In this document: positions 21,963 to 24,356 of the stretch, piece by piece
Layout of the letters: each line of letters opens with the position of its first letter
Numbering within the stretch: the stretch's first letter is position 1
From: Clostridia bacterium
GTDB taxonomy: Bacteria; Bacillota; Clostridia; Oscillospirales; CAG-272
Length of the DNA stretch: 24,356 nt
Assembly: GCA_900769475.1 (NCBI GenBank)
Contig: CAAGGQ010000225.1
Location: 1-24,356 of the forward strand
Reading direction: 5' to 3'
Position numbers and translations under genes: made by a program
Notes under the pieces: generated by a model
Database searches by the model: none
What the model was told of the DNA's origin: nothing
Seen by the model: only the letters and a program-made list of their open reading frames with translations

Positions 21963-22970
21963 TTATTCCCACTCAATCGTTCCCGTAGGCTTCGGCGTCA
22001 GATCGTAGAGCACGCGATTGATGCCTTCCACCTCGGAGGTGATGCGGTTGGTGATCTTGTGGAGCACCGCGTAGGGGATCTCCTCAATGGTTGCCGTAAT
22101 GGCGTCCTTGGTGTTGACGGCGCGGATGATGGCGGGCCAGCCCTCGTAACGGCTGTCGTCCCGCACGCCTACGCTCTTGATGTCGGGAATAGCAATGAAA
22201 TACTGCCAAACCGTCTTGCTCAGGCCGCTGTTGGCAAACTCCTCTCGCAGGATGGCGTCGGCCTCCCGCAGAGCGTGGAGTCGGTCACGGGTGATGGCAC
22301 CCAGGCAGCGAACGCCCAGTCCGGGGCCGGGGAAGGGCTGACGGTCCACCATCTCGGAGGGCAGACCCAGGGCGCGTCCTACCACGCGGACCTCGTCCTT
22401 GTACAGCAGCTTGATGGGCTCTACCAGAGCGAATTTCTCGGCCAGGTCGGCGGGAAGTCCACCCACGTTGTGGTGAGACTTGACGGCCTCCTTGCCCTCG
22501 CCCTGCTTGATGCTCTCCAGAATATCGGGATAAATAGTTCCCTGGGCCAGGAAGGAAACGCCGTCCAGCTTGCGTGCCTCCTCGGCAAATACGTTAATGA
22601 ACTCACCGCCAATGATCTTTCTCTTCTTCTCGGGATCGGCCACGCCGTCCAGCAGATTCAAAAAGCGATCGGTGGCGTCAATATAGATCAGGTTGGCATC
22701 CAGCTGATTGCGGAAGACCTCGATCACGTTCTCGGATTCGTTCTTGCGCATCAAGCCGTGGTTGACGTGTACGCAGACCAGCTGCTTTCCAATGGCCTTG
22801 ATGAGCAGGGCGGCAACCACCGAAGAATCCACGCCGCCGGACAGGGCCAGCAACACCTTCTTGTTGCCTACCTGGGCACGTACCTCTGCGATCTGTTCCT
22901 CAATAAAAGCCTCAGCCAGGGCGGAGGTTGTGATCCGCTCCATGGATTCGGGACGCATATTCTCGTTCAT
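21963..22970 (-). CDS. guaA: GMP synthase, ATP-pyrophosphatase subunit (no glutaminase domain)
   Basis: Converts XMP to GMP with ATP and ammonia in purine synthesis. The 335-residue product holds only the synthetase half: PP-loop LLALSGGVDSS (40-50), HVNHGLMRK, GTIYPDILES, KSHHNVGGLP, FPGPGLGVR, and the C-terminal XMP/dimerisation end KPTGTIEWE. Fused bacterial GuaA proteins are about 510-530 residues with an N-terminal GATase; here that half is absent, as in archaeal two-subunit enzymes. The ATG at 22970 is eight bases after GGAGG; an upstream in-frame TTG lies within the ribosome site and is discounted. Second gene after the CofE-like protein, 34 bp gap. Confidence 0.93.
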   Translation of the reverse strand: MNENMRPESMERITTSALAEAFIEEQIAEVRAQVGNKKVLLALSGGVDSSVVAALLIKAIGKQLVCVHVNHGLMRKNESENVIEVFRNQLDANLIYIDATDRFLNLLDGVADPEKKRKIIGGEFINVFAEEARKLDGVSFLAQGTIYPDILESIKQGEGKEAVKSHHNVGGLPADLAEKFALVEPIKLLYKDEVRVVGRALGLPSEMVDRQPFPGPGLGVRCLGAITRDRLHALREADAILREEFANSGLSKTVWQYFIAIPDIKSVGVRDDSRYEGWPAIIRAVNTKDAITATIEEIPYAVLHKITNRITSEVEGINRVLYDLTPKPTGTIEWE

Positions 22971-22981
22971 TGTTTTTTCCT

Positions 22982-22999
22982 CCAAATCCTATTATTTGG
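22982..22999. repeat. Inverted repeat touching the guaA ribosome site
   Basis: CCAAAT, six bases, ATTTGG. In the mRNA the 3' arm includes the first two G of the GGAGG ribosome site. A weak hairpin that could modulate guaA translation. Confidence 0.35.
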
Positions 23000-23004
23000 T
23001 GCAA

Positions 23005-24207
23005 TTAGTTGGTATAGTTATCGAAATAGCCCTGCACCAGCACTACGGGAGTTCCCTTATCGCCGGAGCCGGAGGTGAGGTCACAGAGAGAGCCAATGAG
23101 ATCAGTGAGCTGACGGGGCGTGGTGCCCTGGGCAGCCATATTGCCCACCAGGCTTCCGTTCTTGGCACGGATGCTTGCGGAAATGGCCTCCTTGAGTGCC
23201 TCGCCGCTCAGATCCTTATAATCGTTATCGGCCAGGTACTTGAGCTTGAGCTCGTTGGGAGTTCCGATCAAGCCGTCGGTATGGGCGGGGGAAACCACCG
23301 GATCGGCCAGCTCCCAGATCTTGCCCTTGGGATCCTTGAAGGCACCGTCGCCGTAGACCATAACCTCTACCAGCTTTCCGGTTTTCTTCAGCACGCGCGC
23401 CTGAATGTCCAGCACCAGATCGCGGCACTCCCGGGGGAAGAGCTTTACGCTATCCTCGGTAGACTTGTTGGAGCCCAGCAAACCGTACTTCTCGTTGCAG
23501 CCGCTGCCGTTTACGGAAGAAGTAAGAATATCGTCCAGACCGCAAACCACCTTGGCACCGGCCTCCTTAAGGATGCGCTTGGTGCGGGCACGGGTGTGAA
23601 TGTCACAGGTCAGAACGCAATCGGTATAATCCAGGATCGCCTTTGCCTGGTTGGCAAACACGATCTCTACCTCGGCACCGCAGGAGCGGATGAGGTCTGC
23701 GTAATATTCAACGTAGTCCACGCCGGTAAATTCCAGCTTAGTATCGGTTCCAAACAGCTCGCGGTAACGCTCCAGGGTCAGCACGTCGCTGTAGGGATTG
23801 ACACCTGCCGCGTCGATCTGATCCAGGGTGATCATGGAGTTGCCCACCTCATCGGAGGGATAGCTCAGCATCAGCACGATCTTCTTGGCACCCATAGCAA
23901 TGCCGCGCAAGCAGATGGCAAAACGGTTACGGGAGAAGATGGGGAACAGCACGCCAATGGTTCCACCGCCCAGCTTAGCCTTTACGTCCTGCGCAATGGC
24001 CTCCACCCCGGCATAGTTGCCCTGGGCTCTGGCCACGATGGACTCGGTGATGGAGATCACGTCACGGTCGCGGATCTCAAAGCCTTCGATCTCTGCGGCC
24101 TCCAGTACGCTATCGGTCACGATCTGTGCCAGATCGTCGCCTTGGCGAATGATGGGGCAACGAATGCCTCGGGATACGGTACCTACTCTACGTTCATTCT
24201 TATCCAT
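23005..24207 (-). CDS. Coenzyme F420-0:L-glutamate ligase-like (CofE family) protein
   Basis: 400-residue protein resembling the CofE/FbiB N-terminal fold: IRCPIIRQGDDL near the N-terminus, DRDVISITESIVARAQG (47-63), a GTIGVLFPIFSRNRF stretch, and a C-terminal NGSLVGNMAAQ. Classical CofE is about 250 residues, so this is the long Bacillota variety. It would join glutamate through a GTP-dependent ligation, but no other F420 gene is visible and Clostridia generally do not make F420, so the acceptor is probably something else. The start at 24207 follows AAAGGA at 7-8 nt; an in-frame ATG at 24267 lacks a ribosome site. Heads a two-gene unit with guaA. Confidence 0.75.
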   Translation of the reverse strand: MDKNERRVGTVSRGIRCPIIRQGDDLAQIVTDSVLEAAEIEGFEIRDRDVISITESIVARAQGNYAGVEAIAQDVKAKLGGGTIGVLFPIFSRNRFAICLRGIAMGAKKIVLMLSYPSDEVGNSMITLDQIDAAGVNPYSDVLTLERYRELFGTDTKLEFTGVDYVEYYADLIRSCGAEVEIVFANQAKAILDYTDCVLTCDIHTRARTKRILKEAGAKVVCGLDDILTSSVNGSGCNEKYGLLGSNKSTEDSVKLFPRECRDLVLDIQARVLKKTGKLVEVMVYGDGAFKDPKGKIWELADPVVSPAHTDGLIGTPNELKLKYLADNDYKDLSGEALKEAISASIRAKNGSLVGNMAAQGTTPRQLTDLIGSLCDLTSGSGDKGTPVVLVQGYFDNYTN

Positions 24208-24282
24208 AAAAAATCCTTTCTGAACACCGCTGCCGCACTCACCGCGGATCAACGCCTTGGTGTCCATACAATTTACCCTATT

Positions 24283-24311
24283 ATTATAAACTTTTTTTGC
24301 TCTATTGTCAA
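24283..24311 (-). promoter_or_regulatory. Perfect-consensus promoter of the CofE-like / guaA operon
   Basis: Minus-strand TTGACA (24311-24306), 17-bp spacer, TATAAT (24288-24283). Leader of about 70 nt to the preferred start codon. Confidence 0.9.
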
Positions 24312-24356
24312 GAAAAACTATCACAATCCGCGGAAAAAATCGAATAAAATTTTTCC

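Noticed and set aside
21918..23078. A 386-codon open frame on plus, opposite guaA
   Set aside because: It crosses the guaA terminator and the guaA/CofE-like junction; no family motifs; shadow frame.

Overview
The window looks like a chromosomal segment of an anaerobic, probably gut-associated member of the Clostridia (Bacillota). The grounds are near-consensus sigma-A promoters, strong AGGAGG-type ribosome sites, a single-chain glycyl-tRNA synthetase, paired YmfF/YmfH-type M16 proteins, and a NusG-II / Gx-transporter / ApbE cluster. No phage, IS element, CRISPR array, rRNA or tRNA was seen. Eighteen of the nineteen genes lie on the minus strand; only the M20 peptidase is on plus.

Layout, left to right. 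1-2.8 kb: glycyl-tRNA synthetase and a divergent M20 metallopeptidase, each with its own promoter. 2.8-6.5 kb: a polar amino-acid ABC importer operon (binding lipoprotein, permease, ATPase), followed by a lipoprotein CE2-type SGNH esterase. 6.5-11.1 kb: a tight four-gene operon, transcribed M16 (inactive type), M16 (HxxEH), lgt, folD. 11.2-11.7 kb: a VOC/glyoxalase-type protein with its own promoter. 11.7-14.7 kb: a two-gene unit of a MerR-family regulator with a tandem-repeat effector region, overlapping by 4 bp a lipoprotein that resembles clan CD (C25/gingipain-like) cysteine peptidases. Its promoter has the 19-bp spacer and central perfect palindrome of a MerR-activated promoter. 14.7-16.9 kb: an operon of NusG domain II protein, Gx transporter and ApbE flavin transferase. 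16.9-21.9 kb: an MFS transporter, a two-domain endonuclease/exonuclease/phosphatase-fold protein with a long leader containing repeated TGGTATC half-sites, and a GH36-like alpha-galactosidase. 21.9-24.3 kb: a CofE-like F420-0:glutamate ligase homologue followed by a GMP synthase that lacks the glutaminase domain.

How the genes fit together. Four predicted lipoproteins (CE2 esterase, amino-acid binding protein, C25-like peptidase, ApbE) sit near the lipoprotein-maturation gene lgt, so cell-surface nutrient capture and redox work is a recurring theme. The best candidate for an undescribed system is the MerR / C25-like peptidase pair, which appears to be a ligand-controlled surface protease operon. 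The NusG-II / Gx / ApbE cluster is a plausible partial extracytosolic flavin-redox module whose flavinylated acceptor is not in the window.
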